Below, piece by piece: positions 11,009 to 25,193 of a stretch of 64,000 nucleotides of DNA; position 1 is the stretch's first letter; the number at the start of each line of letters is the position of its first letter. The DNA is from Gossypium raimondii. Taxonomy: Eukaryota; Streptophyta; Magnoliopsida; Malvales; Malvaceae. The translations under genes and the position numbers were made by a program. Location of the stretch: the NCBI RefSeq assembly GCF_025698545.1, contig NC_068569.1:2604001-2668000 (forward strand), written 5' to 3'. The notes below the pieces were generated by a model. The model ran no database searches, was not told the origin of the DNA, and saw only the letters and a program-made list of their open reading frames with translations.

Positions 11009-14000
11009 ATGCTGACGTGCATAGCTCGGTCCAAGCAAGCTGGTGATGACGCACTGGCTCAACCAGAGGAAATCGACTCGTCCAATAATCCGAACACTAA
11101 GCACAACCAAGCCATGAAATCCCTCACATCTCAGGTAAATTCACTGTTAATTTCACGGTGTCAAGCAAGATTTTTGAGCTCTTTGGTCTTTGTTTTGGCT
11201 TTAATGAGACGCGTTTCCCTTTTTTTCGTTTTTTTTGCGTCCGGGTGTATTAGTTGAAGGACATGGCACTGAAAGCGTCGGGGGCGTACAAGCACTGCAA
11301 CCCCTGCACAGCACAGACTCGGTTAAAGAATCCTGGTGGTTCCGACGCCGACTCGGATCGTTACAAGTGGTCGTATCGTAGGACAGGGAGTTCGAACTCG
11401 GCGACGCAGAGGACTTGGGGAAAGGAGATGGAAGCGAGGTTGAAAGGTATATCGAGTTCAAGCGGAGAAGCGACGCCGAACTCGATGAGTGGACGCCGTG
11501 TCGAATCGATCGTGTTCGTCGAAGAAAATGAACCTAAAGAGTGGGTAGCTCAGGTGGAGCCGGGTGTACTTATCACCTTCGTTTCACTTCCTCATGGCGG
11601 CAACGATCTCAAGCGTATACGGTTCAGGTGCGCCTTTCAATTTTTCGCGGTTTCTGATTTATCTTCAACCGTTAGATCTTTATTTATCATTTGCATAAAA
11701 TTTTAATTTAAAGGAGTTGGCTTTAATTGTTCTTTTTAGAATTAAATAAATAAAGATTTGGGCAAAGAAAAAGACAATTAAATGGAATTTCTTTAGTAAA
11801 AGGAAAGGTATTGCTTTTAAAATTGTTGATTTTCAGTTCACGAATTTTTATGCTTGAATTTAGACAGCTGTGAAATAAAAATACATATTTTGAGAGATTC
11901 CTTTATTCAATATTACATTAGCTACTATTTCTTTTTGTCGGTGTCCCAAATTCATTATTTTTAATTGTTTTTCTAATTAGGTTTAAGAAAAATAAAATAT
12001 TTTAATTCAAAATTAGGAAATAGTTGGGAACTCTAATAATAGTAAGTATCGGATGTAATGCTTCATAATTTTAGGAGATGGACGTAATCACAAATACCAA
12101 GGATAATTTAACATAAAAAGAATTTATTGAAATTTTTAACTTAATTATTTTCTACATTTTTTATATTTTGTTTGTTTTAACTTGGCATCCAAACATTTGG
12201 CTGGCAACCTGGGCAAGAAAATGAAGAATTTTAGGTTGAGGGAGGGGACCTACAAAGAAACAGTAGGCTTCACTCACGCCTAATGAAAAGCAATCATCTG
12301 ATAAAAGTCTAAAAGAAAGAACTCAAATTGTGCCTTAATTATCACATCCATGGTGGGTGGGACATTACAGGATTGATTGTGTTGGGATTGGAAAGCTTTT
12401 TCACTGTGCCTTGTCTTCTTGTCGGGGAAGCCTCTTCCTTCCCTTCTTTTCTTTCTTTTTTTCATTTTGAATAAAAAATACCCCCTTCCATACAGAGCCA
12501 TTTCTTGTCATATTTGCCTACTATTATTAGCTAGGGACTGCCCACATCATTATCCACCCCAAAACTACATTCAAGACAAAAATTTAACCCTTGTCTATGC
12601 TTATCTGTTACCAACAAACAAACAATACCCGTCATCATCTTTGGGATGAAAATACACATTTAAAATCTGTTGGACGACTCTTTTGATAATATTTTTGTAT
12701 CTATTGTAGAAATTTTATTTCAGTTGGTTTCTTAATTGACTGTATTTTCCACTTCCATTTTTCATGTTCATATGATTATAAATAGTTTAATGGTTGATAA
12801 AGCTCCTGATTGGTTCTAGACTCCTGATGCTTTCTTTCTTTTTTGGAAGATTAGTGTTCTTACTACTTTAAACACAATGATTACACTTAGAAAATATTTA
12901 ATATTCCCCTTACCTAAGGTTGGTTGACCTTTTCTTTTATGATTCAAAGAAGGGAAAATGTTTAGTCAAAAGTTGCTTATGAGACGAATCTAGTGGCCCA
13001 ATATTATAATTTAAATTTTCCATCCACAAAGAAAAGCATAATAATGCAATGATACTGTTCATGGTTGGATTTTCAAGTTATTGACCTGTGAAAAAAGAAT
13101 TAAAGGTAATAATAGGATGTTATAGAGTAGTATCTTACTTTTACAACTAACGTTGAGGGCAGCCACAAATATTGAATATAGACCATAAAATAGATATAAA
13201 TGTTCTTCTCTAAATAAAAAAAAAAAAAAATTGTGCTTGACATCCCTAATGCATGTTTGCTGTTACTGTTTTTTCTTAAACCAGTCATTTTATTTTTTAG
13301 TTACATGCTCAAATGAAGAACTAATTTCTGATTTCGGGTATGCTAATCTTATGAACATCAAGAATGCTAAAATGTAGTTTATTTTCTTTTCGTCAGCCGG
13401 GAAATGTTTAACAAATGGCAAGCTCAAAGATGGTGGTCTGAGAACTATGACAGGATCAAGGAACTTTACAATGTTCAGAGGTTAAACCGCAATGCATTTG
13501 CACTACCCACACCACCTATATCCGAAGATGAGGCAAGTTCTTAGGCTGTTGCCTGTTTAACAAAGTTTGGATGAATCAACCTTTAATTTTTTTCGATGTT
13601 AATAATGACGGTTCCTTTGATTCATTCCAGAGCTCAAAAATAGAATCAGCAGAAGCAAGCCCTGTAACACCGCCATTGACTAGAGAACGATTACCTCGTA
13701 ACTTATATCGTCCAACAGGGATGAGTGTGGGCTACTCATCCTCAGATTCACTTGATCAACATCCAATGCAGGCTCGGAATTATTGTGATTCCGGTGTTAC
13801 CTCAACTCCAAAACTTTCCAGTATTAGTGGTGCCAAGACAGAGATATCATCAATGGATGCCTCTATGAGGAGTAGTTCATCAAGAGAGGCTGATCGCTCC
13901 GGTGAGCTGTCTATTAGCAATGCCAGTGATCTTGAGACTGAATGGGTTGAACAAGATGAGCCAGGGGTTTACATTACTATCAAAGCCTTGCCAGGGGGTA

Positions 14001-14864
14001 AAAGGGAGCTTAAGCGAGTTAGATTCAGGTATGGTTTTATGACAGTCTTCTTCAACTTCACTAAAATTGATGAACAAATGTGCTTCCATGAATCTATCAG
14101 CCTAAATCAAATTTGGATTAGTTCGTACGCTCTCATTGCTAGTTTGCATCATAGTTTTGATGTTTCCCATGTGATGATTTCTTTTTATTTGATGGCTTTT
14201 CTTGAATTTTAAGGACCATGATAGGGTTGAATCTTGAATGTGATGTAACTTGCAATCTCCTCCTCAGTGACTAAACAGACTCTCTGTTTTAGAGATTGTT
14301 ACCAAAATCTGCTATCCATGGAGGCCAAAGCTAGTGATCTATTATATGCATTGTCGTCACTAGGAAAAGTATTTCTACTTGATTGAATTAAATGAGAAAT
14401 GTTGCATATGCTGTACCATCTTTTCTCCCCCAAAAACAGTTAAAAGGCTGATTAGAAATGCTCCAAAAAAGCCATATTTTTCTCCATTGATAGGCTGATG
14501 GGTTCAACACAAGTCAATTCTATGATTGAGGTCCACCTTAGAAAAACAACTATGATATGATATGATATGATATGAATTACTGATAGTCAGGAACAGATTT
14601 ATGAGCTGGAAATCTTTGTATTTTGACAGCATCATTACTGCTTCACTTATTCTGCTGTCACCAATGATTTTACTCGAATCCCATCCCATGCGGAGCCAAA
14701 TCTACCATGAACTTTTTATTTTTTGTTTTTACTGAGGAAATGTATTCGTCTTTCATTTCAATCACTTTATGGTTACATAATGCAGCCGAGAAAGATTCGG
14801 GGAGATGCATGCTAGACTGTGGTGGGAAGAGAACCGAGCCAGGATCCATGAACAGTACTTATAA
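11009..14864 (+). CDS. BRXL4: BREVIS RADIX-like protein (BRXL4 type)
   Basis: BRX-family proteins are plant-specific regulators of root vascular growth, auxin-related polarity and gravitropic set-point angle, found at the plasma membrane and in the nucleus. Five exons: 11009-11134, 11254-11627, 13397-13532, 13631-14028 and 14786-14864, giving 370 residues. The N-terminus MLTCIARSKQ has the family's cysteine near the start, a possible palmitoylation site. The KSLTSQLKDMALKASGAYKHC motif spans exons 1-2. There are two BRX domains: EPKEWVAQVEPGVLITF...SREMFNKWQAQRWW, and TEWVEQDEPGVYITI...[22 protein letters not shown]. The protein ends EQYL, as the family does. Intron 2 is 1.77 kb and holds no other gene. 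Intron 3 uses a GC donor. BRXL4 is preferred to BRXL2 from the recalled Arabidopsis N-terminus and the neighbouring PMIR1. Confidence 0.93.
13533..13630 (+). other. GC-AG intron within BRXL4
   Basis: After codon GAG at 13530-13532 the sequence reads GCAAGT, the consensus of GC-type donors. The acceptor is TTCCAG at 13625-13630. Splicing here joins SEDE to SSKIESAEAS in frame. The nearest GT, a few bases on, would break the frame. Confidence 0.8.
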
Positions 14865-15314
14865 ATGAGCTAAACAAAGAAGGAAGGTAGCCATGTTCTG
14901 GGGCTATTTTTATGGGGGGTGAGTATTTTCATAGTTCTTCTGCCATACTTGTACAATCCCTTTTACAGAGATCTAAGCCAGGTGTTTATGCCTACTATGC
15001 ACCTCTGTGTTCTTATTTGAGCAGCTAAGTTTTCCCAGCTTCCTAGTAGCTTAGAAATGTCATGGTGGGATTTTATATTAATATTAATAGTTTATTTAAA
15101 AAAAAAAGGCTGGTGGTTGATCATAAAGAGCATCAACTGTGTATTTGGGTGGTGGTAAAGAAAAATCAATATCAATGAGAGAATGTGTTTCCTCGTTTCT
15201 TCTTTGATACTTGATGCTCTGTCTGCTTACATGAAATTTAAGGCACTTAAAAAAGCATCAGTATCAAAACTACACAAATTTCTGGGACTACACCCTAAAT
15301 TTTCCTATTGTTTA

Positions 15315-15435
15315 ATCTAGAGATAACATAGTGGAGAGTGCTCAATTGAGTTCCTAATTGTGTTCCTCACCCTAAGGTCGAGGGTTTAAGCCCTAACAAT
15401 CTCATCCCTCCCCCAATTTATAATGTACCCAAAAA
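15315..15435 (+). repeat. Possible tRNA-derived SINE remnant
   Basis: An A-box-like run (ATAGTGGAGAGTGCTC) is followed about 45 bp later by a B-box-like run (GAGGGTTTAAGCCCT) and a short A-rich end. Layout and composition match the two clearer candidates at 29985 and 63145. Target duplications were not resolved. Confidence 0.35.
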
Positions 15436-15864
15436 AATGTGTTGCTACTCACCCCTACCCTTAGTTGGGTAAAACAGCAGCTTCAGCGATTCATCAATCT
15501 TTGTTTGTTGCATTTAATTTTTCATCTTCTAATTCTGATGTTGTAATTTAAACACGGCATTGGCCCAATAAAATCGTATCTAAAGAACTTGCCAACGGCC
15601 CACTGAATTGTGTCCAAATTGCTACCAACCACAAAAGTGAGTTAGATTTCCAACAAACTTGTGCATGGTTTACATTATTCGTTTGAATAAAATCATTTAA
15701 ATATTTAATATATGTATCAAATAATAAAAACAACTTTTTTAATTTGAATAAACAACAGAATTCCCCTTGGCAATACCCCACCTTACTCACACCAGCTAAG
15801 TCACTGAGTGGCCAACCGTGAACTTAGATTCTGTCCCCAAATTTCAGAGTTGATGAGGCATTGG

Positions 15865-15935
15865 ACCAATTAAAGATTACCTTATCCATCATTTCTACTT
15901 TAAAAAACCGCCACGTAGCATAGAGATAAAGATGA
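15865..15935 (+). promoter_or_regulatory. Light-type promoter motifs of PSBX
   Basis: A CCAAT at 15866-15870, an inverted I-box (CTTATCC, 15881-15887), a GCCACGTA G-box-like core near 15910 and GATAAAG near 15925 lie 100-170 bp before the PSBX start. Such motifs are common in nuclear photosynthesis genes. These are sequence matches only. Confidence 0.4.
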
Positions 15936-16037
15936 CAAGGCAATTCCCCTCCCTCCATTTCCCTTCATACTAAAAACACTCACAGAAGAAGTTGCAGCGT
16001 TGCAGGTTTTCAACTCAGAGTGAGAAGAGAGAAATCA

Positions 16038-16409
16038 ATGGCTTCCACTTCAGCAGTTTCAATGGCTCTGCCACTAACTCGTGCTACCCAAAACAGGGTG
16101 CCTGCCTCTGAAGCTTTCTTTAAGCCGTTGCCACTCAAGCCATCGGGGGCAATCCCAACTACAACATCCAATGGAAGGCTTCAAGTCAAGGCTGCTGCTT
16201 CTTCACTCAAGGACAAGGCAGTCACAGGATTGACAGCTGCTGCAATCACAACATCCATGGTCATCCCTGAGGTGGCTCAAGCTGCTGATGGAGTTTCCCC
16301 TTCTCTCAAGAACTTTTTGCTTAGCATTGTGGCTGGTGGTGTTGTGCTTGTTGCCATTGTTGGAGCTGTAATTGGTGTGTCCAACTTCGACCCTGTCAAG
16401 CGGACCTGA
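16038..16409 (+). CDS. PSBX: Photosystem II subunit X precursor (PsbX)
   Basis: PsbX is a one-helix thylakoid membrane subunit of the photosystem II core near cytochrome b559, with a role in quinone turnover at the QB site; plants encode it in the nucleus. This is a single 123-codon exon. Residues 1 to about 50 form a Ser/Thr/Ala-rich chloroplast transit peptide. Residues 55-82 form a second, thylakoid-targeting segment ending VAQA. The predicted mature chain starts [14 protein letters not shown] at residue 83 and is about 41 residues, as expected. The single helix is [18 protein letters not shown], followed by [12 protein letters not shown] at 16038 is chosen because the transit peptide begins [11 protein letters not shown] there. 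The leader upstream is purine-rich (GAGAAGAGAGAAATCA). Confidence 0.97.
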   Translation: MASTSAVSMALPLTRATQNRVPASEAFFKPLPLKPSGAIPTTTSNGRLQVKAAASSLKDKAVTGLTAAAITTSMVIPEVAQAADGVSPSLKNFLLSIVAGGVVLVAIVGAVIGVSNFDPVKRT

Positions 16410-17640
16410 ACCATATAAGCTCTCAGATGCTACTATGCTATGAGTTTTTTTTTTCCAACCTGTGTGTCTGTTTAATATTTCCTGTAATGAATTGTCTTTG
16501 GCTAATACCCTATGATTTCCTATAAACTTCTACTCTTCTTAACACAATTGTGGCGAATACACATCATCTAGGGATGGATTGCTTGGGCACAAAGTCTTGC
16601 AGATCGATAAATGTAATGGTAAACGAGTGTATTCAACCTCCATGGAAAATCCAGGCAATACTAGCTACTCATACCATTTTCAATATGAAAAGCACTGACA
16701 AAATTGCAAGTGAAAGATTGCCTGCGCAGTGCGCCCTACAATCCAGGCTTCTTACATTTGCTCAGCTGAAGTCACTACAACTTTAATGTGAATATGCAGA
16801 TTTATATCATCTCTACAAACATTTGATCAACAGGCACCCCAAATTTTGAATCATTAAATAAGCGATAATGCCGTGAATACTAACATGGAACCACAGCTCC
16901 ACCTCCTAAAATCATTAATTTGAAATTAATAAATTATTAAGGGTTTGAAATTTTCATATTTCACCAAACCAATCTTTGGAACACCATGATATATTAAAAT
17001 ATCGTGGAAGATAAAACCATATCTATGTAACTATATACGGTCCAAATTCTTTTTGTTGACAAGTGGCATTTCCACCATTTTTTTTATTAACATTTTATAA
17101 AAATATTAAATTTTAATTTTGATCTCTTTAATATACTTAAATTTGATATTTAATCTATAGTATAGACTTTAATTTTTAATATAATCTTATCTTTATAGTT
17201 TGATAATGTTATTAATTAATTCAAATAGTTAATATTATTAACTTTTCAATTAAAATATTATGTGGCTAAAACAGATATTTAGTAAAGAGATTAAATTCTT
17301 AAAAATAAAAGTAAAAGAGCTAAATTCTAAATGTATAAAGGATAGAGACTTAGAGTCATAATTATTTGAACCAAACCGACTCGCTGAATCGAGAGCTAAC
17401 GGATATATCAGTCCCAAGAGAGGCACCAGATCAATTGTTCCATAAATCGATATGAACCACTGAAAAATCGATTGAACTAATTCTTTATTTTAAATATATA
17501 TATTATGATTTTTTAATTATTTAATCAAACCGTACAAAAAAATAAACACATTGCTAATATATATTTTAATTCTCAAATTCTTACTTTATAATTTGATAAA
17601 ATAAATAATTAACCCAACATAATGGGTAGATAAATCATAC
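16410..17640. other. PSBX 3' region and AT-rich repeat-derived spacer
   Basis: After the PSBX 3' UTR (to about 16500) the DNA is AT-rich. A weak foldback lies at about 17100-17350: a GATCTCTTTAATATAC arm and a later TAAAGAGATTAAATTC arm. A moderately GC patch at 17370-17470 looks like degraded repeat. No gene is supported. Confidence 0.45.
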
Positions 17641-17649
17641 TAGTAATGA

Positions 17650-17905
17650 TAAAGTGGCATACCCACCATCATTTCCTTTTTATATTTTATAAAATATTAA
17701 ATTTTTAATTTTATCCCTCTAATATGCTTAAATTTATATGTAAACTTCTAATATAAATTGGCATACCCACCATTTCTTTTGTTGTAAAGTGGCATATCCA
17801 CCATCATTTCTTTCTTTTATATTTTATAAAATATTAAATTTTTAATTTTGATCCCTATTTGAGATTTAATTTATATATATGTTAAACTTCTAATATAAAT
17901 ACAGC
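17650..17905 (+). repeat. Local repeat block with AAGTGGCATACCCACC units
   Basis: Two long copies, starting near 17651 and 17786, share AAGTGGCAT(A)(C/T)CCACCATC followed by TTTATATTTTATAAAATATT and AAATTTTTAATTTT. A short third copy sits between them near 17758, and a fourth more diverged copy lies at 17061-17140. The layout suggests local duplication of one AT-rich repeat. Confidence 0.6.
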
Positions 17906-18457
17906 ATATTAATTAAAAGTTGAGTAATTATCCATAAACTTAAAGGCTTCCATTCTTTTTAAGATTTGCATCGCCTTTTTATTACAGTATAAAATAATTG
18001 TCAAATTTTACTGAAACTTGAAATTTAATTTTAATATAATTTAAATAATTAATATTGGTAACTATTTGAATCAAAATGTATTCCAACATAAAAAAAAACA
18101 TTACATCATGCTTTTAAGAAACAATCCTAATCAGTGTTAGTTCCATAACTATTGAGTGAATTTTTTTAATTTCAAAATGTTACACCAAAATTTTAATAAA
18201 ATAATTTTATCAACGTGGCAATTAAATCAATATTTTTTAATTCAAGCAAAAAATGCGAATCATACTACACGAAGCAGTAGTGAATCATACCAGTTAAGGA
18301 TTAACCGATTACGTAATAACTATAGTAGGAGAAACATTAAAGTACAAAAAGAAGAAACCGCAACCAGCAGCGGTCTTTGAGGCCAAACTTTTAGCTACAT
18401 AAAACTAAGAAACTCGCATACTTCCTAAAATAAAAAAGATGTCAACCAAAACAGTAT

Positions 18458-20146
<1,689 letters not shown>

Positions 20147-20239
20147 GATTTTTTAGGCTTGGGTGGAGGGAAAAAGAAGGGAATTTGCAGGAATATAAGA
20201 TCTGAAGAAGACGGCTGAAGTTCACAAACCGTAGCAAGA

Positions 20240-20405
20240 TAGATATATTGGTTCTGACTAGGGTTTTACACGGCTTCTTGTGCTTGGGCTCCAAATTTGG
20301 GCTTTTGTTGAATACTTTATTTAAGCAAAGTTCGTGATGATAGTTCTTGGTAACCACTTATCAAGGCCCGTAAAAGGATCCATTAACCTATTAATGGGCC
20401 TACAT
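20240..20405 (-). promoter_or_regulatory. RPS3 promoter: telo-box and site II (TCP-type) motifs
   Basis: On the minus strand, AAACCCTA (telo-box) lies at 20259-20266, about 115 bp before the ATG. Several GCCCA/AAGCCC motifs lie at 20280-20310, and AGGCCCATTA and GGCCC lie near 20366-20400. Telo-box plus site II is the known signature of plant ribosomal-protein and growth genes. Confidence 0.65.
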
Positions 20406-20503
20406 CGTCTCTCTTATCAAAGCTATCTAATTTTATTTGCATGTGCTGTCACTAAAATAAGATATGGACATCCACATTGACCATACGGAAGTTTGTTTCG
20501 CAA

Positions 20504-20992
20504 AAGGTATAATGACTTTTGTGATCTTCCAACTTTACAGAAAAATTCATTTTAGTCCTTCACTTATTTTTTCGCATTTTTAATCCTTAAACTTGCGTTT
20601 TTTATCAAATCCCCCAAAAAATGGATGGAAAAATTAGTGCTTTCTAACTTTTTTGATGTGACATATATGTAAATTATCACGTGAATTACATGTCAGCATT
20701 TAATGAATTTTTAAAATTTTAAAAATATTTTTAAAATTAAAAAAGGTATAAACAATTGTAATTTTTTGTTAAATTTTAAAAATTAATTAAATGTTGACAT
20801 GTCATCCATATGGCAATCAATGTGTATATGTTATGTCAAGAAAATTAACAAACAAGAACTTTTTCATCTATTTTGGGATAATTTAATAAAAAATGTAAAA
20901 TCAATAACTGAAAAAGGTGAAAAATAAATAAATGGATAAATTATTTTTTTATAAAGTTGGGAGACCAAAAAAAATCAATATTTTTTTTGTAT
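20504..20992. repeat. Foldback (long inverted repeat) element, about 490 bp
   Basis: The left part (CTTTTGTGATCTTCCAACTT onward) matches the reverse complement of the right part (AAGTTGGGAGACCAAAAAAA) nearly to the centre, around 20745. Matching inner blocks include CATGTCAGCATTTAATGAATT against the complement of AATTAATTAAATGTTGACATG. Both arms of about 230 bp align with roughly three-quarters identity by eye. It is best read as a non-autonomous foldback/MULE-like DNA element. No coding content is visible. Confidence 0.65.
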
Positions 20993-23900
20993 GATTAAAA
21001 AATTAACACATTCTTACACTATACACACATACTATGGAGATAGTTTGCAATTAGACAAAGCATTAGTTTTGCCTTGGATACTGGCATGTCCCAGCTCATT
21101 GTGAAAACTGATTGCCTCCATGTGTTTTTTTTTTTTTTTACAGAAAACTCACTAGAGGATTGAGTTGCAATTTTAGAAAAGTTTCATAGACTTTTATTAA
21201 AAGAGATGGGAACTATGTTCCCCATGGATTAACTAATTTTACTTTGAAGGTTGCTTATGAACTTGTATGGATCAAGTAAAGTCCTCCTTTTGCTGGAGGG
21301 CTGCCTTGAATGCGCTCTTTCTTGATTATAATCTATATTAATGGACATAAGAAAAAGCTAAACTGAAAACAAATGTTAAATAATACATCATTTGGAAGAC
21401 CCAGCGCACATGATTTTCACATGCGGATGTTATTGTCATACATATGTATGTGAGTTTTAATTTATATTAGTTTTTTTTAATTTAATTTTACTTTATAATT
21501 GTTTGATTATGTGTTTTAAATTGCGATGGCGTTATAATTATATTGTATTTATAGTTATAAACTAAAAAAATTGCACATTTTCAATAAATTATTGTAAAAC
21601 TTATTAATTAGTTTTGTGCATTTTATGATTCTATAAATGCTTAATATGTTACAACTTGATTGTCATGTTTAATGTTATATTTTGTAGATAATGTATTTTT
21701 TTGTTATAAAATAAAAATATGTAATCATTTATTTAATATAAAATATTTTATTTATTATACATAAATTTAGAGTTACGTTCATCTTACATATCAAACTTCA
21801 AGATATTCTAATTACATATTCAATTATTAGTGTTATATCAATCAAACTATATTGTCATTAAAATCGTTGAATGACACAATAAATATTATATAGGAAAATT
21901 AAAAGAAATGTAAAATATTAAAATAAAAAAGTAAACGATGGAAACAAAATAAAACTAAAAATTATCAAAATAAAAATAAAAACTTTTTTTGCAGCTTTTA
22001 GATTTTTGGTATCAAGGTTTCGAAGTTTTACAGGAACTTCATTGTTGTCTCCTTTTATTTAAGTTTTGATTTTCATCTATTGTTATGTGAATTTTAGTAA
22101 TGAAATGATTTGATGGATATAATATCAATAATTTAAGAATATAATTCAAATATTTTAAAGTTTAAGAATTAGTTTAAAATTAAAATAATAGTTTAAGGAT
22201 ATTTGATGCAATTAACTTATAAAATTTCTAAATATATTATTCTGAATTCCCATGACAAGAAACCATAATGCACTAAGTTATATAGGATTAAAGTAATACA
22301 AATGTTGTATAAAATATAATAAAAATATTTAAAAAAACAAATGGTAATTTTTAAGTTTAGTTATAGAATTAAATAAATATGTTGACATTTCTAAAATTGC
22401 TAAAATATAAAAATTTATGAAAAATATAACGTGTATAAGTAGGATTGGATAACTCCTCTAACGGATGATGTTTGTTTATAAAAGAAAATGCAGTTTAGGA
22501 AATGTTAGAAATTGGAACATAATTGTCCGACTTTTTAAGTGTCAGTGATGATTGCATGAATTAATTAAATTTAATTCTAAAAGATTAAAAAAGAGTGAAT
22601 TTGAAGTTAGGTAGGAAATAATGCAAATCTATTTTCACTACATTTAATTGGTATAAACCAACAATCTTAAAATGTAAATTATCCAACTAATGATGTTGAT
22701 AACCCCATTTAAGATTTTAGGATAAAGAGAGTGGGAAGCTTTTAGACTGGACATTAATTTCTTCATTTTCCAACCTAATTGCTGGAAATGTAAGGAACAA
22801 AAAGGAAGAAGGTGAAAAAGTAGATTCCCATTCTCACATGTTATGTTTTGTCTTTAGCTTTCAAGCTTTAGTATTATAGATTAGACCCTTTAGCTAGCCA
22901 CCATCATTATTTAATCTTCAACACTTTCCATGATTAATTCCCTTAAACAAATTCAAATCGTTATTATCCAGTGTTTCTTAAACAATTGCATTTCATTATT
23001 ATTATTTTTCAAGGGTCCCATTAAAATGGTTTTTATGAATTTAACCTAAAATTTATTATATGTCTATCAAATATGATGTTTTTGTCCCAATAATGTACAT
23101 TTACATCATTAATTTGGTAATAGGATGGAATATTCTTGAGACTTGTTTTGGGGGCCGGCAAGACGACGTACGTAAAGGTAATCAAGATTTATGTTTAATT
23201 TAATATATTATCACAAATCTTAATTAAATTTTATTAGACGTTAAGTCTTTAGATTATGACAATGATTTAACATTAGGAAACTTATGTACAACGTTGTGTG
23301 TGATGTGTATTAGAATTCAGAAAAATAAGAATATCACAGCATTTGTTTATTCTTTTCAGACAGGAAAGAGCCTTAGTGTTCGATTCTAATTTGAATCCTC
23401 TTTATTCCTTTGTCCTTATGTCATCTTGTTTCTGACAATATAATCACCGCAAAAGGAGTTTAGGACTTGGGTGTACCAGGTTTAATCTCTCAGCTAGAGT
23501 TTAATTTGAAATTAGTTGGACCTCCCAAAATATTTTCACTTGTATATAAAACATCAAATTTTATATTATTTCTTTGTCATGTTTAGAATAAAAACAAACC
23601 ATTTCCATGTGAGAGTGGGACTTTTCTTTCCCTCTCCAAGGATCAGAAATTAGGCTGCCCTTGGGCCCGGCATCAAAGAAACCTGCTCAATCAACTTGGT
23701 GGAAGTCATCAAACATATTTATTACTTATTAAAGAAGTTTCGACTGTTCAATACGTATATATTTTTTTTAGATTTTTCAGGAGTTCCTATATTTAATATA
23801 ACTATATAAGTAGTATTTTTTAAGGTTTTTCTATGTAAATTTGAAGAATCTTTATGTTTTTTATATTTATATCCGAGGAATAAAAAGAGAAAGAAGGTGA

Positions 23901-24280
23901 GTAGGAAGTGAAGGGGATAAAAATGGAGAACAGGAGAAGTTCAGTTAAAAATCCCAAAGAAACAAAGAAACTTAGCTTAGGGGGCCCTTTGTCATGTTGT
24001 TGGCACATATCTGTGTGTCTCTTGTAGTGCTTTGTTTTAAACTACATTCTTTACAATACTTAATACTTTTTTTCCCTTTAATTAACTCAATACCCACCAA
24101 ACACATCACCACTGGTTGCAACTTACAACAATTATTATTATTTTCTTCAAACATATATTTATTTATTAAGTCAAAAGCTCATCATCTCTTATCTGATATT
24201 TCAGATTCTGTTCCTGTTGTGGTATTTGATTAAGAACCAAAAAAAAAAAAAATCTAAAAGCTGCTTTGCCTTCCAGAGCA
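20993..24280. other. Long AT-rich spacer
   Basis: About 3.3 kb with no open frame of note, no RNA gene and no clear terminal repeats. Poly-A/T runs and short AT repeats dominate. The only GC-richer patches, near 23140-23170 and 23640-23690, are too short to call. Confidence 0.5.
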
Positions 24281-24289
24281 TCTTCAATA

Positions 24290-24410
24290 TTTATATATAT
24301 ATACATACATGCATGCACCTCTTTTCAGTTCTCCACAAGCACAAGCATATCAGAACATGGAGGAGAATAAAAAGAAAAGGCTTGGTATCATAGGAGAGGA
24401 CTTATAGCAG
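24290..24410 (+). other. TATA-like run, RY motif and 16-residue ORF
   Basis: A TATATATATACATA run at 24293-24306 and the RY motif CATGCATGC at 24309-24317 precede a 17-codon frame at 24357-24407 (MEENKKKRLGIIGEDL). It could be a short transcript's leader, a non-coding RNA locus or chance. I do not recognise it, and it points opposite to the ELF4-like gene downstream. Confidence 0.2.
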
Positions 24411-25193
24411 TATATCTTCAGATTTCTGATCTCTTCAGCTTTTGCTTCTCAACTAAGGACTAAATCATATATATATAATACTTTGGAGTTTTGATTGAGA
24501 TTGGAAAGTTGAATAAAGGGGCATATAATGGAGAGAGTCTGTTTCCATTGAAAAGTAGAAAATGAACCTTCATGGTAAAGAATCTGAGACAGAAAAATAT
24601 TTGTAAAAGACTCATAATTACAGATATCAGCCTTTTTGACAAAGAGAAAAAAGGTTATAGACTAAACTAAAAGCTCTTAAACAACCTCTTTTTCCTTATC
24701 AGTGGAAAATTTAAGATGTTTCAAAGTGCATGACAGAAATAAAGATCAGTTCTTTGTAGAAAAAGCAACCAAAAATTTGACATTTATAAGATGGAAAAAA
24801 AAAAAAAAAGGGAAAAGAGGAAGAGATGGTTTAGCTTTACAAGCAACAACCTATTATCACCCATTTTCAAATACAGCAGCAAATTTAGAAATGAACATCC
24901 CACATATGCTTTTCATTTCAATATCAGATCCATGGTTACAAAAGGAGTTACAGTGCAAATAGAAGAAATTATAGAAGACCTATATTATTTTGGCTAACAA
25001 AAGTGAGCAGTCAGTTTTGAGAAATGAAGACAGTTCATCAATGATACAAAAGCGAAGAAGGGTTACACAGAATCTGATCAGTTTTGATCTAGTTTCTACT
25101 TGAAAAAAGTTTCTTCATTTGCCACCATGCAAAAGAATTGCCAACATAAAAACACCAACTTGTTTTTTTGTTGTTGTTTTCTCTTGAATTAAA

